NCBI GenBank assembly: GCA_019638115.1
Contig: JAHBUK010000004.1
Span: 552,001-616,000, forward strand
Source: Flavobacteriales bacterium
GTDB lineage: Bacteria > Bacteroidota > Bacteroidia > Flavobacteriales_F > PHOS-HE28
Direction: 5' to 3'
Length of the DNA: 64,000 bases
Below, in pieces: positions 1 through 8,691 of this stretch. Positions within the stretch are counted from its first letter, which is position 1, and each line of letters opens with the position of its first letter. Position numbers and translations under genes: made by a program. The notes beneath the pieces are model-generated. The model did no database searches. It saw nothing but the letters and a program-made list of their open reading frames with translations, and was not told the DNA's origin.

Positions 1-572
1 AAGAGGCCAAGGCCTTGGAAGAAGCCTACGAAGCACAGCGCACCGCCGAGACCGCACGTGCCGAACGCGACCGCGCCAGCCAGTTCGCCAACATCGTTGT
101 GCCTGCCGACATCGACAAGCAGAAGGTGGAGATCGATGCCGAGGCCGAAGCCGAACGCTTGCGCCGCCTGGCCAAGGGTGAAGCCGATGCGATCTTCATG
201 AAGATGGAGGCCGAAGCAAAGGGCAACTACGAGATCCTCACCAAACAAGCCGATGGTTTCAAGCAGATGGTGCAGGCCGCCGGCAATGATCCGAAGAGCG
301 CCGTGCTGTTGCTCATCGCCGAGAAGCTGCCCGAACTGGTGCGCTTGCAGAGCGAGGCCATCCAGAACATCAAGATCGACAAGGTGACGGTGTGGGACGG
401 TGCTTCCGGCAAGGATGGGAAGACCAGCACCGCCAATTTCCTCTCGGGCATGTACCAAAGCGTGCCGCCCCTGCGTGATATGTTCTCGCTGGCCGGCATG
501 GACCTGCCCGATTACCTGAAGGGCAAGGACCTGCCGGAAGATGCAAGTGGTTCCGGTAGCCCAGCGAGCTGA
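1..572 (+). CDS. Flotillin-like SPFH protein, C-terminal part
   Basis: The reading frame is open from the window edge, so the N-terminal SPFH domain lies outside. What is visible is the flotillin tail: a long Ala/Glu-rich coiled coil (EAEAERLRRLAKGEADAI), then a conserved region with LLLIAEKLPELV and KIDKVTVWDG, and a short Ser/Gly-rich end. Flotillins are membrane-anchored scaffolds that form oligomers in lipid microdomains. The EAEA-rich heptads and the VTVWDG segment are typical of the flotillin tail. The next gene starts 33 bp downstream on the same strand. Family assignment is firm; cellular role is inferred. Confidence 0.85.
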   Translation, partial: EAKALEEAYEAQRTAETARAERDRASQFANIVVPADIDKQKVEIDAEAEAERLRRLAKGEADAIFMKMEAEAKGNYEILTKQADGFKQMVQAAGNDPKSAVLLLIAEKLPELVRLQSEAIQNIKIDKVTVWDGASGKDGKTSTANFLSGMYQSVPPLRDMFSLAGMDLPDYLKGKDLPEDASGSGSPAS

Positions 573-605
573 TCCACGCTGAAGGATCTCGAACGAACTC
601 GGAAA

Positions 606-1334
606 ATGGTGCCACGTCTTTGGAGTCTCGCCTACACCGGCTGGGTACGTAAACTGCTCGTGTTGGGCCTGTTGATGGTCGTAGTCGTTTGGTACTGCGA
701 CCGACGCGTACGGGTCGTCTCCGGCACCTACCTTTTCGATACGGTGGAGCAACTACCGGACAACCTCGTAGGCGTGGTACTGGGCACCTCCGAGAAAGTA
801 CGGAGCGGAAGACCCAATCTCTACTTCGAGCATCGCATGCAGGCAGCGGCCGAGTTGTACCATGCCGGCAAGGTGAAGCACCTGCTGCTGAGCGGCGATA
901 ACCGCACCATGCAGTACAACGAGCCTTGGGCCATGCGCCGCGCATTGATGGCAGCGGGCGTGGACAGTGCGCACATCACCCTGGACTATGCCGGTTTCAG
1001 AACCTTGGACTCGATGGTGCGCGCACGGGAAGTGTTCGGACAGCAGCGCTTCACGGTCATCAGCCAACGCTTCCACAACGAACGGGCGGTGTTCATCGCC
1101 CGCCGTCTGGGCATCGATGCGATCGGCTACAATGCGCGGGATGTGAACGTACGTGCAGGTTTTCGCACCATGGTGCGCGAACGCGCCGCACGGGTGAAGG
1201 TCTTCCTCGATGTGCTTCTTGGTGTGGGCCCGAAGTTCCTTGGGGATCCCGTGCCCATCGTAAATGTTGAAGCACCAACGAGCGACTTAGATCCCGAACT
1301 CCACCTGGAACATCAGGGTCCAGTTGTTCCTTGA
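606..1334 (+). CDS. sanA: SanA/YdcF-type DUF218 membrane protein
   Basis: A 242-residue protein with one N-terminal membrane helix (about residues 16-31) followed by a periplasmic DUF218 domain. Conserved segments are VVLGTS (57-62), LLLSGDN (93-99) and DYAGFRTLDS (127-136), which match SanA, a protein affecting envelope barrier function and vancomycin exclusion in enterobacteria. The exact biochemical role of SanA is unknown. The last 48 bp overlap the convergent porin gene, so the two transcripts are complementary at their 3' ends. Confidence 0.85.
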   Translation: MVPRLWSLAYTGWVRKLLVLGLLMVVVVWYCDRRVRVVSGTYLFDTVEQLPDNLVGVVLGTSEKVRSGRPNLYFEHRMQAAAELYHAGKVKHLLLSGDNRTMQYNEPWAMRRALMAAGVDSAHITLDYAGFRTLDSMVRAREVFGQQRFTVISQRFHNERAVFIARRLGIDAIGYNARDVNVRAGFRTMVRERAARVKVFLDVLLGVGPKFLGDPVPIVNVEAPTSDLDPELHLEHQGPVVP

Positions 1335-2489
1335 ACGATCGAAGTCCATGTTGCGGTCCAACCAACGGTAACCGCCGTAGGTCTGCAACTTGATCCGATG
1401 GCCGTTGAGGTACTTGCTCGACCCCAGCAACAATTCTTCAGTGGTCGGTGCCAGCCCTTCGAGTTGCGCTGAAGGCAGCACATGGCTGTAGCGCCCCACC
1501 AGTTCGTAGCGGCTCTTGAAGAGCTTGCTGAGCTGCGTATTGACACCGGTGCCTGCACGCACGAACCTGACCATACCATCTGCCGATGTGGTGATCGGAT
1601 CGTCACAGCGACGATCGAAATACTCCGAGGAGAGCGCCCATCCCTGGTACTTCATGACCATGTCCACGATGAAGGTGGACATATCGCGTTCCCCATACAG
1701 TTCGGACCCGAGCTGTCCGCCGGTGCGATAGGCCCTGTCGTTGAAACTGTAGGTACCGGCCACGCTCAATTTCGGTTTGGGCTCGAACTCCTGATCACCC
1801 TCGGAATAGTCGCCCGAGTTGGTGAAGCGGCCCAACGGCAGCCATTCCAAGCGGCCGGTGTAGGCCATGCCCGGGCCGCTGGGCGATGCACCTCGGCCAT
1901 CGCCCGTGGTGAAGGCACCCTTCACCTGCAATTCCTGGGGCCCCATGGGCAGGGTCCAATACCCGAACACACCGAAATCGCGATCGAGCGTATATGCCGC
2001 GTTCGCGATGGAACGATCGGGCAGTTGCAGGTTGCCGCTGGAAATGACGCGCTGCCGGTTGCCGGGCAACTTGCTCTGTCCGAAACCCAGGTAGAAGCGG
2101 CGGTTGACGTGGTAATACACCATGGCATCGCGGATGGTCTGGGGCACGGTGCCCGATTCCAGGTCCTGGTCGGCCTTAGAGAAGGACAGTTGGATGTAGT
2201 ACCGGATCCTCTCGCTCATCACGAAACCATCAAAACGCAGGCGAAGCCTCCGCACGCGGGCATCCACAACGGCGATGTCCAGATCATCGCCACCCTCGGT
2301 GATGAAGCCAAGGCGGTTCTGCATGCGGAAACGGAGGTTCAGCAGGAAGAGGGAGTCCTTCTTGATGCTGATCCCATCCTGCACCTCGATGAGCGCACGC
2401 TCATCGACCTCCTGTTGGGCCATGACCCGGGTGGGAAGCAAGGCGAGCAGGAAAAGGACCAGGACAGGAATGCGGGGGGATCGTGCCAT
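1287..2489 (-). CDS. Phosphate-selective porin O/P family protein
   Basis: About 400 residues, with a cleavable signal peptide (MARSPRIPVLV...TRVMAQ). The rest resembles the OprO/OprP family of 16-stranded outer-membrane porins: alternating beta-strand segments, FDGFVMSERIRYYIQ, GFGQSKLPGNRQR, and a final strand ending in an aromatic/hydrophobic pattern (FQVEFGI). A TTG nine bases upstream could also start translation, but the ATG at 2489 gives the cleaner signal peptide. The family passes anions such as phosphate or polyphosphate; the substrate here cannot be read from sequence. It overlaps sanA at the 3' end. Confidence 0.8.
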   Translation of the reverse strand: MARSPRIPVLVLFLLALLPTRVMAQQEVDERALIEVQDGISIKKDSLFLLNLRFRMQNRLGFITEGGDDLDIAVVDARVRRLRLRFDGFVMSERIRYYIQLSFSKADQDLESGTVPQTIRDAMVYYHVNRRFYLGFGQSKLPGNRQRVISSGNLQLPDRSIANAAYTLDRDFGVFGYWTLPMGPQELQVKGAFTTGDGRGASPSGPGMAYTGRLEWLPLGRFTNSGDYSEGDQEFEPKPKLSVAGTYSFNDRAYRTGGQLGSELYGERDMSTFIVDMVMKYQGWALSSEYFDRRCDDPITTSADGMVRFVRAGTGVNTQLSKLFKSRYELVGRYSHVLPSAQLEGLAPTTEELLLGSSKYLNGHRIKLQTYGGYRWLDRNMDFDRSRNNWTLMFQVEFGI

Positions 2490-2527
2490 GCGCTGCAAAG
2501 GAAACTACAACAACAGTAGGCGCACGT

Positions 2528-3019
2528 TCACCGTCCCGGCATGCTGGTGCGTTGGAAAACCACCAGGTCATTGGGCGGTATAGCATCCAGGCCCAGGATG
2601 CGCATGCCGGTGATGAGCTGCCCGCGATGCTGCGTGCTGTGGTTCACGCAGTGCATGATCATCTGCCAGGCCGGCTGGCTGTACACCCGACCCTTCAGGT
2701 CGGCATACTCGATCACGCGCAGCATGGCGGCCTCATCCAAGCCAAGCACGTGTTCCGCAAAGCGCTGTGCATGCACCAGCACGGTATCCAGCGAGCCATC
2801 CGGCTCTGCAGGCCATTGGCTGGGCACTCCGTTCAAGCGGCAAAACCACACCTGTTCCGCATCCCGGATGTGCAGAAGCGTGGCGCGTAGTGATGGGTAA
2901 CTGCTTGGCCAGGGCCTGTCGAGCACCGCATCCGTTTCCTGCGCCAAACGCTCAGTGAAACGTGTGTTGGCCCAAAACCCATAGGCGACATACTGGTGCA
3001 AAGCTTCGACGAGTTGCAT
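2528..3019 (-). CDS. DinB/YfiT-like four-helix protein
   Basis: 163 residues with the DinB-family layout of a four-helix bundle carrying a His metal triad, here His50 (TLLHIRDAE), His127 and His131 (HCVNHSTQHRGQ). DinB-like proteins bind divalent metal and often act as bacillithiol- or mycothiol-dependent transferases; many are uncharacterised. It stands alone on the minus strand between the porin and a plus-strand gene. Family assignment is strong; the substrate is unknown. Confidence 0.8.
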   Translation of the reverse strand: MQLVEALHQYVAYGFWANTRFTERLAQETDAVLDRPWPSSYPSLRATLLHIRDAEQVWFCRLNGVPSQWPAEPDGSLDTVLVHAQRFAEHVLGLDEAAMLRVIEYADLKGRVYSQPAWQMIMHCVNHSTQHRGQLITGMRILGLDAIPPNDLVVFQRTSMPGR

Positions 3020-3108
3020 GCGCGGGTGGATAACCTTGTTAAAAATACCTCAAGCAAGCATTCCCCCAAGGCACGGATAGGTTGGAATTTCGCGGGGACC
3101 AATTGCGC

Positions 3109-3651
3109 ATGATCAGTACCCTGTTCGGCAAGAAGAAGATCACGGAGGACAAACTGTCCAACGTGTTCGTGAACGCGGTGTTGGAACTGACCTCCGACGG
3201 CTTCCCGTTGGTGGCGGCCGAATTGAACGAGTCGCCCGAATTCGAAGCATGCCCCTGTCTGGCCCCTGAGGATGACAGTGCGTTCGCGCTCATCGTACTG
3301 GTGGCCAACCTGATGGAGATGCAACGGATCGCAGGCCCAGGGTTGGACAAGCGTCTGTTCTCCCTGTCGGTATCCAAGTTCGCTCACGCCTTCAACCGCG
3401 ATGCTGGCGAAGTGGAACAGGAAGTGAAAGCCCTGCAAGGCCGCATGGAGCGTTTGAACTTTCCGAGCAAGAACACCGTTCGCGCCATGGGCATAGTGCT
3501 CTTTCAGGAGTATGAGCTGTACTGCTTCCAAGACCTCTACTTCCGCGAACAACGCGTTCCGAACCCGATCATCCTGAAGCGGGTCACCAACCTGATGGGC
3601 TACTTCATCTGGGGTTGGAACGAGGTGCTGGAGCAGTACCGGGTCGTGTGA
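3109..3651 (+). CDS. Conserved hypothetical protein
   Basis: 180 residues from the ATG at 3109; a TTG start nine codons upstream is less likely. No signal peptide or membrane helix is visible. The sequence is mostly helical, with an acidic middle (CLAPEDDSAFALIVLVANLMEM) and a C-terminal aromatic stretch (LMGYFIWGWNEVLEQY). I do not recognise a family. Base composition matches its neighbours, so it is probably a resident gene. It is convergent with the oxidase gene downstream. Confidence 0.6.
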   Translation: MISTLFGKKKITEDKLSNVFVNAVLELTSDGFPLVAAELNESPEFEACPCLAPEDDSAFALIVLVANLMEMQRIAGPGLDKRLFSLSVSKFAHAFNRDAGEVEQEVKALQGRMERLNFPSKNTVRAMGIVLFQEYELYCFQDLYFREQRVPNPIILKRVTNLMGYFIWGWNEVLEQYRVV

Positions 3652-3697
3652 CCCAGCGGAGCTGCGTCGCTCCACCGCACATCCTGCACAAGTCCGT

Positions 3698-4903
3698 CTA
3701 CTTCGCCATGTCGGCAATGTGCGCACCGATGGCCAAAGCCGCTGTGGCCGCTGGCGATGGTGCGTTCAGCACGTGGATGTGGTTACCCACCCGCTCTATC
3801 CGGAAGTCGTCCACCATGTTGCCATCCGTACCCAGCAACATGGCGCGCACACCGGCACGTCCGGGACGGATGTCATCCATGGTAAGGCTCGGCACCAAGC
3901 GTTGCAGTGTACGCAGGAAGAGGCGTTTGCTGAAGGCCCTGCGGTACTCGTTGATCCCGTAGCCCATGTTGCGCATGAACAGCTTCCAGGTTCCTCCATA
4001 GCTGAGCGCATCCAGGGTATCCTTCACATCGAAGTCCGTTCGTCCATAGCCTTCGCGCTTGAAGGTGAACACGGCATTGGGGCCGCATTCGATGGTGCCG
4101 TCGGTCATGCGTGTGAAGTGTACGCCGAGGAAGGGAAAGCGTGGATCGGGAACGGGATAGATCAGGTGTTTCACCTTGTGCTTGCCCTGCTCGGTAAGGT
4201 CGTAGTAGTCGCCGCGGAAGCCCACGATGCGCTCCTTCACCGCCACGCCATCGGCACGTGCCAGCCGGTCGCTGTGCAGGCCACCGCAGAAAATGGTGAG
4301 GCGCGCGCGGTGTTCACCCTTGGAGGTGCGCAAGACGCTCACTTCGCCATCGCGTTCAATGGTGTGGAACGCTTCGCCAAGGCTCACCCGGCTGAGCGGG
4401 TTGATGCCGCAGGCCAGCTCGGCCATCTTCTCCGTGGCACCCCGGAAATCGATGATGCCGGTGCAGCCCACGCGAACACCGGCCACCCCTTCGCAAAAGG
4501 GCTCTATCTCCTTCACCTGCCCGGCAGTGATGCGCTCCATGCCTTCAATGCCATTGGCCACGCCGGTGTTGTAGATCTTCTCCAAGCGCGGCAATTCATC
4601 GGCGCTTGCGGCCACTATGAGCTTGCCACAGATGTCGTGCTTCACACCATGTTGCTTGGCGAAGGCCACCAGTTCACGACGTCCTTCCACACAATTGCGT
4701 GCCTTGTAGCTGCCTGGCTTGTAGTAGATGCCACTGTGTATGACCCCACTGTTGTGCCCGGTCTGGTGATCGGCGAGCGCGTGCTCCTTCTCCAGAAGCA
4801 GGATGCGCAATGCGGGATCGCGCTGTTGGAGCTTGTACAAGGTGGCGGCACCCACGATACCTCCGCCCACTATGGCCACATCCCAGATCGCTTGTTCGCT
4901 CAT
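3698..4903 (-). CDS. lhgO: L-2-hydroxyglutarate oxidase
   Basis: 401-residue FAD-dependent oxidoreductase of the DAO fold. The N-terminal dinucleotide-binding motif is VGGGIVGA (12-19); other LhgO hallmarks are HQTGHNSGVIHSGIYY, the KPGSYKARNCVEG segment and a C-terminal GxNxxHVLNAPSPAATAAL region that closes the FAD site. The enzyme oxidises L-2-hydroxyglutarate to 2-oxoglutarate, a metabolite-repair step that feeds electrons to the membrane quinone pool in E. coli. It is a single gene with its own TAAATTCG promoter motif 17 bp upstream of the ATG. Confidence 0.92.
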   Translation of the reverse strand: MSEQAIWDVAIVGGGIVGAATLYKLQQRDPALRILLLEKEHALADHQTGHNSGVIHSGIYYKPGSYKARNCVEGRRELVAFAKQHGVKHDICGKLIVAASADELPRLEKIYNTGVANGIEGMERITAGQVKEIEPFCEGVAGVRVGCTGIIDFRGATEKMAELACGINPLSRVSLGEAFHTIERDGEVSVLRTSKGEHRARLTIFCGGLHSDRLARADGVAVKERIVGFRGDYYDLTEQGKHKVKHLIYPVPDPRFPFLGVHFTRMTDGTIECGPNAVFTFKREGYGRTDFDVKDTLDALSYGGTWKLFMRNMGYGINEYRRAFSKRLFLRTLQRLVPSLTMDDIRPGRAGVRAMLLGTDGNMVDDFRIERVGNHIHVLNAPSPAATAALAIGAHIADMAK

Positions 4904-4919
4904 GGTCGTTCTGATGCCG

Positions 4920-4927
4920 CGAATTTA
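4920..4927 (-). promoter_or_regulatory. Bacteroidota-type -7 element for lhgO
   Basis: On the minus strand this reads TAAATTCG, a TAnnTTYG match placed 16 bp before the lhgO ATG. The same motif recurs upstream of several genes in this window. Confidence 0.5.
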
Positions 4928-4936
4928 GCCTGTGGC

Positions 4937-6271
4937 CTACGCTGCCACCCCATCCGCAGGGAGTTCCACCTCCTTGCGGGGCACCAGGAAGAGCAGTACC
5001 AGGGCAACAATGAAGAAGCTGCCGATCACGACCACCGTGTTCCGCAGGTCATCCGTCAATTGGTACACCATACCGTAGGCGAAGGTGCCGAGCACGGTCC
5101 CCACGTAATAGCTCACATCGTAGAACGAGAAGTAGGACGCATGGTCGATGGTATCGGGCAGGAATTTGGCGTAGGTGCTCCTTGAAAGGGATTGACTGCC
5201 CCCCATTACAAGACCCACTCCGCATGCCAGTGCGTAGAACTCCCAGGCCCATTGTATCCGGTATGCGGCCACGCAGAGCATGATCCAGAAGATGCAGCCG
5301 ATAACGAGCGCTGCCACGTTACCGAAGCGCTTGCTCAAGGCAACGAAGTTGTAGGCGCCAACAGCGGCCACAAGTTGGATGAGCAGAATGCTGACGATGA
5401 GACTGGTATCGCTGATGGGCACCACGGCACCGAGCTCATCGTGGTCCTTCACTTCCTCTTTGGCGAAGGTGACCGCGAGGTACATGATGGTCTGCACGCC
5501 CATGTTCAGCACGAAGAAGGCCAGCAGGTAGCCTTTTAGCCGGCGCGTACGCTGGAGCTGTTGCCACACCTTGCGTAGCTCTTTGTACCCGTTCAGCAGA
5601 ATATCGCCGGTGGGCTTGCGGCCATGGGGATTGTCCGGCAGCACCCGGAACGCGAACTGTGCGAAACCTGCCCACCAGATCCCCACGGTGATGAAGGTGA
5701 TCCGAGCGGGAAGCCCATCGCGATCCGGTATGCCGAACCAGTCGGGCTGCATCACCATCATCAGGTTTATGATGAGCAGGAGCACGCTTCCCAGGTAGCC
5801 CATGGTGTAGCCGCGTGCGCTCACACGGTCGTGGTCCTCGGGTTCGGCTATCTCGGGCAGGAAGGCGTCGTAGAAGATCAGGCTCCCACTGAAGCCGACA
5901 CAAGCCATCATTACCAGGAACAGGCCGATCCACAAGTGTTCCAGCCCGAAGAAGAACAGCCCGGCACAGGATGCGGCACCCAGGTAGCAAAAGGCCTTCA
6001 GGAACTTCTTCTTGCTCCCCGTGTGATCAGCGATGCCGCTCAGCAAAGGGGTGATCAGCGCCACCAGCAGGAACCCTGCGCTCAATGCATAAGAGTAGAG
6101 CGATTGGGAAGGGATGCCATAGCGCTCCAGCACCAGGTCCGTATCGCCCTGGTGTGTGATGGCCAGGTAGAACACCGGAAAGATGGCCGTGGTAACGGTG
6201 AGCGAATAGACCGAGTTGGCCCAATCGTACATCGTCCACCCTCGGATCACGCGCGGGTCGCCCTTCTTCAT
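4937..6271 (-). CDS. MFS permease of the UMF1/Atg22-like family
   Basis: About 444 residues from the ATG at 6271 (a GTG seven codons upstream is possible). The N-terminal WTMYDWANSVYSLTVTTAIFP segment is the signature of UMF1-family (Atg22-like) major facilitator proteins, and about 12 hydrophobic helices follow. Other landmarks are SGIADHTGSKKKFL between helices 2 and 3 and GSQSLSRSTYAKFLPD in the second half. Substrates of bacterial members are mostly unknown; amino-acid efflux is inferred from the yeast vacuolar homologue. It lies 33 bp upstream of lhgO on the same strand. Confidence 0.85.
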   Translation of the reverse strand: MKKGDPRVIRGWTMYDWANSVYSLTVTTAIFPVFYLAITHQGDTDLVLERYGIPSQSLYSYALSAGFLLVALITPLLSGIADHTGSKKKFLKAFCYLGAASCAGLFFFGLEHLWIGLFLVMMACVGFSGSLIFYDAFLPEIAEPEDHDRVSARGYTMGYLGSVLLLIINLMMVMQPDWFGIPDRDGLPARITFITVGIWWAGFAQFAFRVLPDNPHGRKPTGDILLNGYKELRKVWQQLQRTRRLKGYLLAFFVLNMGVQTIMYLAVTFAKEEVKDHDELGAVVPISDTSLIVSILLIQLVAAVGAYNFVALSKRFGNVAALVIGCIFWIMLCVAAYRIQWAWEFYALACGVGLVMGGSQSLSRSTYAKFLPDTIDHASYFSFYDVSYYVGTVLGTFAYGMVYQLTDDLRNTVVVIGSFFIVALVLLFLVPRKEVELPADGVAA

Positions 6272-6296
6272 GGGGTGAAATGTAGGCACCAACGAG

Positions 6297-6329
6297 AAAG
6301 GCCGATACCCTTCCCGGGCACCGGCCTTT
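6297..6329 (-). terminator. Stem-loop downstream of the OmpA gene
   Basis: AAAGGCCG (6297-6304) pairs with CGGCCTTT (6322-6329) around a C-rich loop, 25 bp past the stop of the OmpA gene. No clear T tract follows, so termination is plausible rather than certain. Confidence 0.45.
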
Positions 6330-6353
6330 CCAGCGGATAGGTGAAGGTGGGCG

Positions 6354-7523
6354 CTATTTCACGATGGATATCTCCACCCTGCGGTTCTTGCTCATGCCCA
6401 CTTCGGTGCCGGTATTGTCCGCCAACTGAGTGCTTCCCTTGCCGTCCACGGTAATGCGCGATCCGGCAATGCCCGCTTCGAGCAGGGCCTCCTTCAGGGC
6501 TTCGGCGCGCTCCATGTCGAGCACCTCCATATCGGGACGCATGCGTGCACGCTCCTTCTCGGTCTCATCAATGTGGCCGGTAAGCTTTATCCGAATGTTC
6601 GGGTTGTTGTTGAGCATGGTCACCATCTCGTTCAACCAGGGCTCCATGGCGCGGTCGATGTTCCGCTGGAAGCGCTTGTAGTAGATGACCATGGCATCCA
6701 GCCGTTCCTCGGGCCGCGACTCCGGAGGCAACGCACCACGTCGGCTGAAGATGAACTCGCTTTCAGCCTTGTCCAACTGCTCGCAGGTGCATTCGCTGTC
6801 GGACTTGATGGGCAGCACGCTCACATCATCGATGAAGTAGTAGGCGTGCATCAATTGCGGACGCGTTTCCCCTTTGGGGCGCTTGGGCTTGGTATTGTCC
6901 GTCTTCTCGTTGGAAGCGAAGTTGCCGATGATGATGTACTGCTCTTCGCCTTGCGCATCATACACGCCGCATACGCCCTGCCAGGCATACATATCGTCGT
7001 AGATCTTGGTCCGCAGGTTGGGTACCTGGGCATTGTAGGTAAGGTTCGCCTCATCCTTTTTGGTCACGGGCAGTTTGCTGATGAAAGCCCCCACCTCGTT
7101 GGTGGCGTACTTGCTCAGGTCACCGAGGCTCACGTAGTACTTCACGCAGTATTTCTGGCCCTTCTTCAGCGGCTTCTTGAACTTGGCGGAGAGGTAGCTG
7201 CGCGGCTGTTTGCCTTGGTAGCTCCACCAACGCAGGCCGGCATAGTTCACCCCGGTCAGCGCGGATTGGTCGCCGAACTGGTTGCGGGGCACACTGATCG
7301 GCGAACCGGCAACAGTCTCGCTGAACAGATCGGCAGGCACACCGGTGGGGCTCTTCCAGCCCGTGGCCATCTCAATGCTCCCGGTGCGTTTCAGTTTGCC
7401 TTCCACCACCTCGAAACTCCCGTTGGGCACCAGGTTGGGATCGTCTTTCTCGCCATCCTGTGCTCGGAGCGAAAGGGGTGCTATGAGTAAGCAGCAAAGA
7501 AGGGCTTGGTAGCGGATGTTCAT
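6354..7523 (-). CDS. OmpA-family outer-membrane protein
   Basis: 389 residues with a signal peptide (cleaved after SLRAQ, about residue 22). The N-terminal 250 residues resemble a secreted carbohydrate-binding-like module (LVPNGSFEVVEG, YYFIDDVSVLP). The C-terminal 120 residues are an OmpA-like peptidoglycan-binding domain with IRIKLTGHIDETE, RAEALKEALLEAG and the terminal NRRVEISIVK. The protein should sit in the outer membrane or periplasm and contact the cell wall. The N-terminal module's ligand is unknown. Confidence 0.85.
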   Translation of the reverse strand: MNIRYQALLCCLLIAPLSLRAQDGEKDDPNLVPNGSFEVVEGKLKRTGSIEMATGWKSPTGVPADLFSETVAGSPISVPRNQFGDQSALTGVNYAGLRWWSYQGKQPRSYLSAKFKKPLKKGQKYCVKYYVSLGDLSKYATNEVGAFISKLPVTKKDEANLTYNAQVPNLRTKIYDDMYAWQGVCGVYDAQGEEQYIIIGNFASNEKTDNTKPKRPKGETRPQLMHAYYFIDDVSVLPIKSDSECTCEQLDKAESEFIFSRRGALPPESRPEERLDAMVIYYKRFQRNIDRAMEPWLNEMVTMLNNNPNIRIKLTGHIDETEKERARMRPDMEVLDMERAEALKEALLEAGIAGSRITVDGKGSTQLADNTGTEVGMSKNRRVEISIVK

Positions 7524-7719
7524 GGCTTGGCCGTGGTGTGGTCGGTACAGTGAGTGGGCGGAAAGTTAAGCGCTTGTGTTGAGCACCAAGTCCTCCGGAG
7601 AGCGCACCCGCTTTGCGAAGTTCATGCCAAGCCATTCCTGCCTTATGGGCTGGATCTCCATCGGGACATCCCTCAGGAACATTGGAGTTCTATATATCAG
7701 CCACAAAGAACCCCGTTCC

Positions 7720-8454
7720 ATGAAGCGATACCACCTTCTCCTTGCACTGCTCTTGTGCAGTTCTCTCCAACTGAACGCACAGATCGGCGTGGGGGGCAAT
7801 TTCAACTTTTACGGCTACGGCCAAGGCCTGGGGGGCTTCCCTGGCTTGGGCATCAACGGCAGCTACGCTGCAAAGGAGAACATGCCGATACGGTTCTCCT
7901 ACAACTACTGCTTTCCGAAATCGGATTCGTACGATGCTTCCGCAAGTGCGTTCAGCAGTGAGACCACGCCAGGCTCCATTGTAGTTCCTACGAAGATCAG
8001 CTACTCCATCATGCATATCCACCTGGATGCGCAGCGCTTCATGTTCGGTGGCGATTATTCGGGCGGTGTCCATGCCAACTTTGGGTTCGGACTGGCCATT
8101 GCAGGTGTAAGCCAAAAGCCGAACAGCTACAGCACTGCTTTGTACCAAGGCCCTGCAAAGGACAAGGTGACTTTTGTCCAACCCATTTTCCGCCTCGGTC
8201 TGGGTTATGAGAAAGCGGCCGGTTTCGCGAACATCTTCATTGAGGCTGGTGTGAACCTTCCGGCCAACTCGGTGAACAACACGGCCATTGCCGTTACCAT
8301 CCCTGCCAGCTACTACGGCAGCGTGGGCGTAAGGCATTGGCTGGGCGAGAGCCACTCCGGTGGTGGCGGTAGCAAAGGCAAGGGCAAAAGGAAGAGCAAA
8401 GGCAAAAAGAAGAAAAAGAAGAAGGGAGGTAGCAGCAAGAAAAAGCGCCGATAA
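7720..8454 (+). CDS. Secreted barrel-like protein with Lys-rich tail
   Basis: 244 residues from the ATG at 7720; the frame extends upstream but only this start gives a signal peptide (MKRYHLLLALLLCSSLQLNAQ). The body has glycine-rich beta-strand segments (IGVGGNFNFYGYGQGLGGFP, ANFGFGLAIAG, FRLGLGYEKAAGFANIFIEAG) and may form an outer-membrane barrel. The last 30 or so residues after SHSGGGGS are almost entirely Lys, Gly, Ser and Arg. Such a polycationic tail on an envelope protein is unusual. I do not recognise a family. A perfect 36-bp palindrome follows 16 bp after the stop. Confidence 0.7.
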   Translation: MKRYHLLLALLLCSSLQLNAQIGVGGNFNFYGYGQGLGGFPGLGINGSYAAKENMPIRFSYNYCFPKSDSYDASASAFSSETTPGSIVVPTKISYSIMHIHLDAQRFMFGGDYSGGVHANFGFGLAIAGVSQKPNSYSTALYQGPAKDKVTFVQPIFRLGLGYEKAAGFANIFIEAGVNLPANSVNNTAIAVTIPASYYGSVGVRHWLGESHSGGGGSKGKGKRKSKGKKKKKKKGGSSKKKRR

Positions 8455-8470
8455 GATCAAGGATCAGTCA

Positions 8471-8506
8471 GGAACGCCTGCTGGATGATCATCCAGCAGG
8501 CGTTCC
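8471..8506. terminator. 36-bp perfect palindrome, likely terminator
   Basis: GGAACGCCTGCTGGAT is followed by GATC and its exact reverse complement. It lies 16 bp past the preceding stop. No T tract follows, but strong hairpins without one are common at gene ends in this phylum. Confidence 0.6.
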
Positions 8507-8632
8507 CGTTTCCAGCACTCCTTGGTGCCGATCCCGATCTGACCGGTTTACTGCATCTCAGGCCAAGCAAGGATGATCACGGGTGAGCACACGTTGCGTT
8601 TCCGTGAATTGAACCTGTCATCCCACATGGCT

Positions 8633-8667
8633 AAAAAGAGGGGGCTGCCTCAATTCGAGACAGCCCC
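8633..8667 (-). terminator. Rho-independent terminator of the 8692-9429 gene
   Basis: On the minus strand an 11-bp stem (one mismatch) with loop GAATT is followed by TC and then TTTTT (complement of 8633-8637). It starts 25 bp past the stop of the barrel gene. Confidence 0.75.
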
Positions 8668-8691
8668 TCCCAATGGCAATGTGGTGTACTA

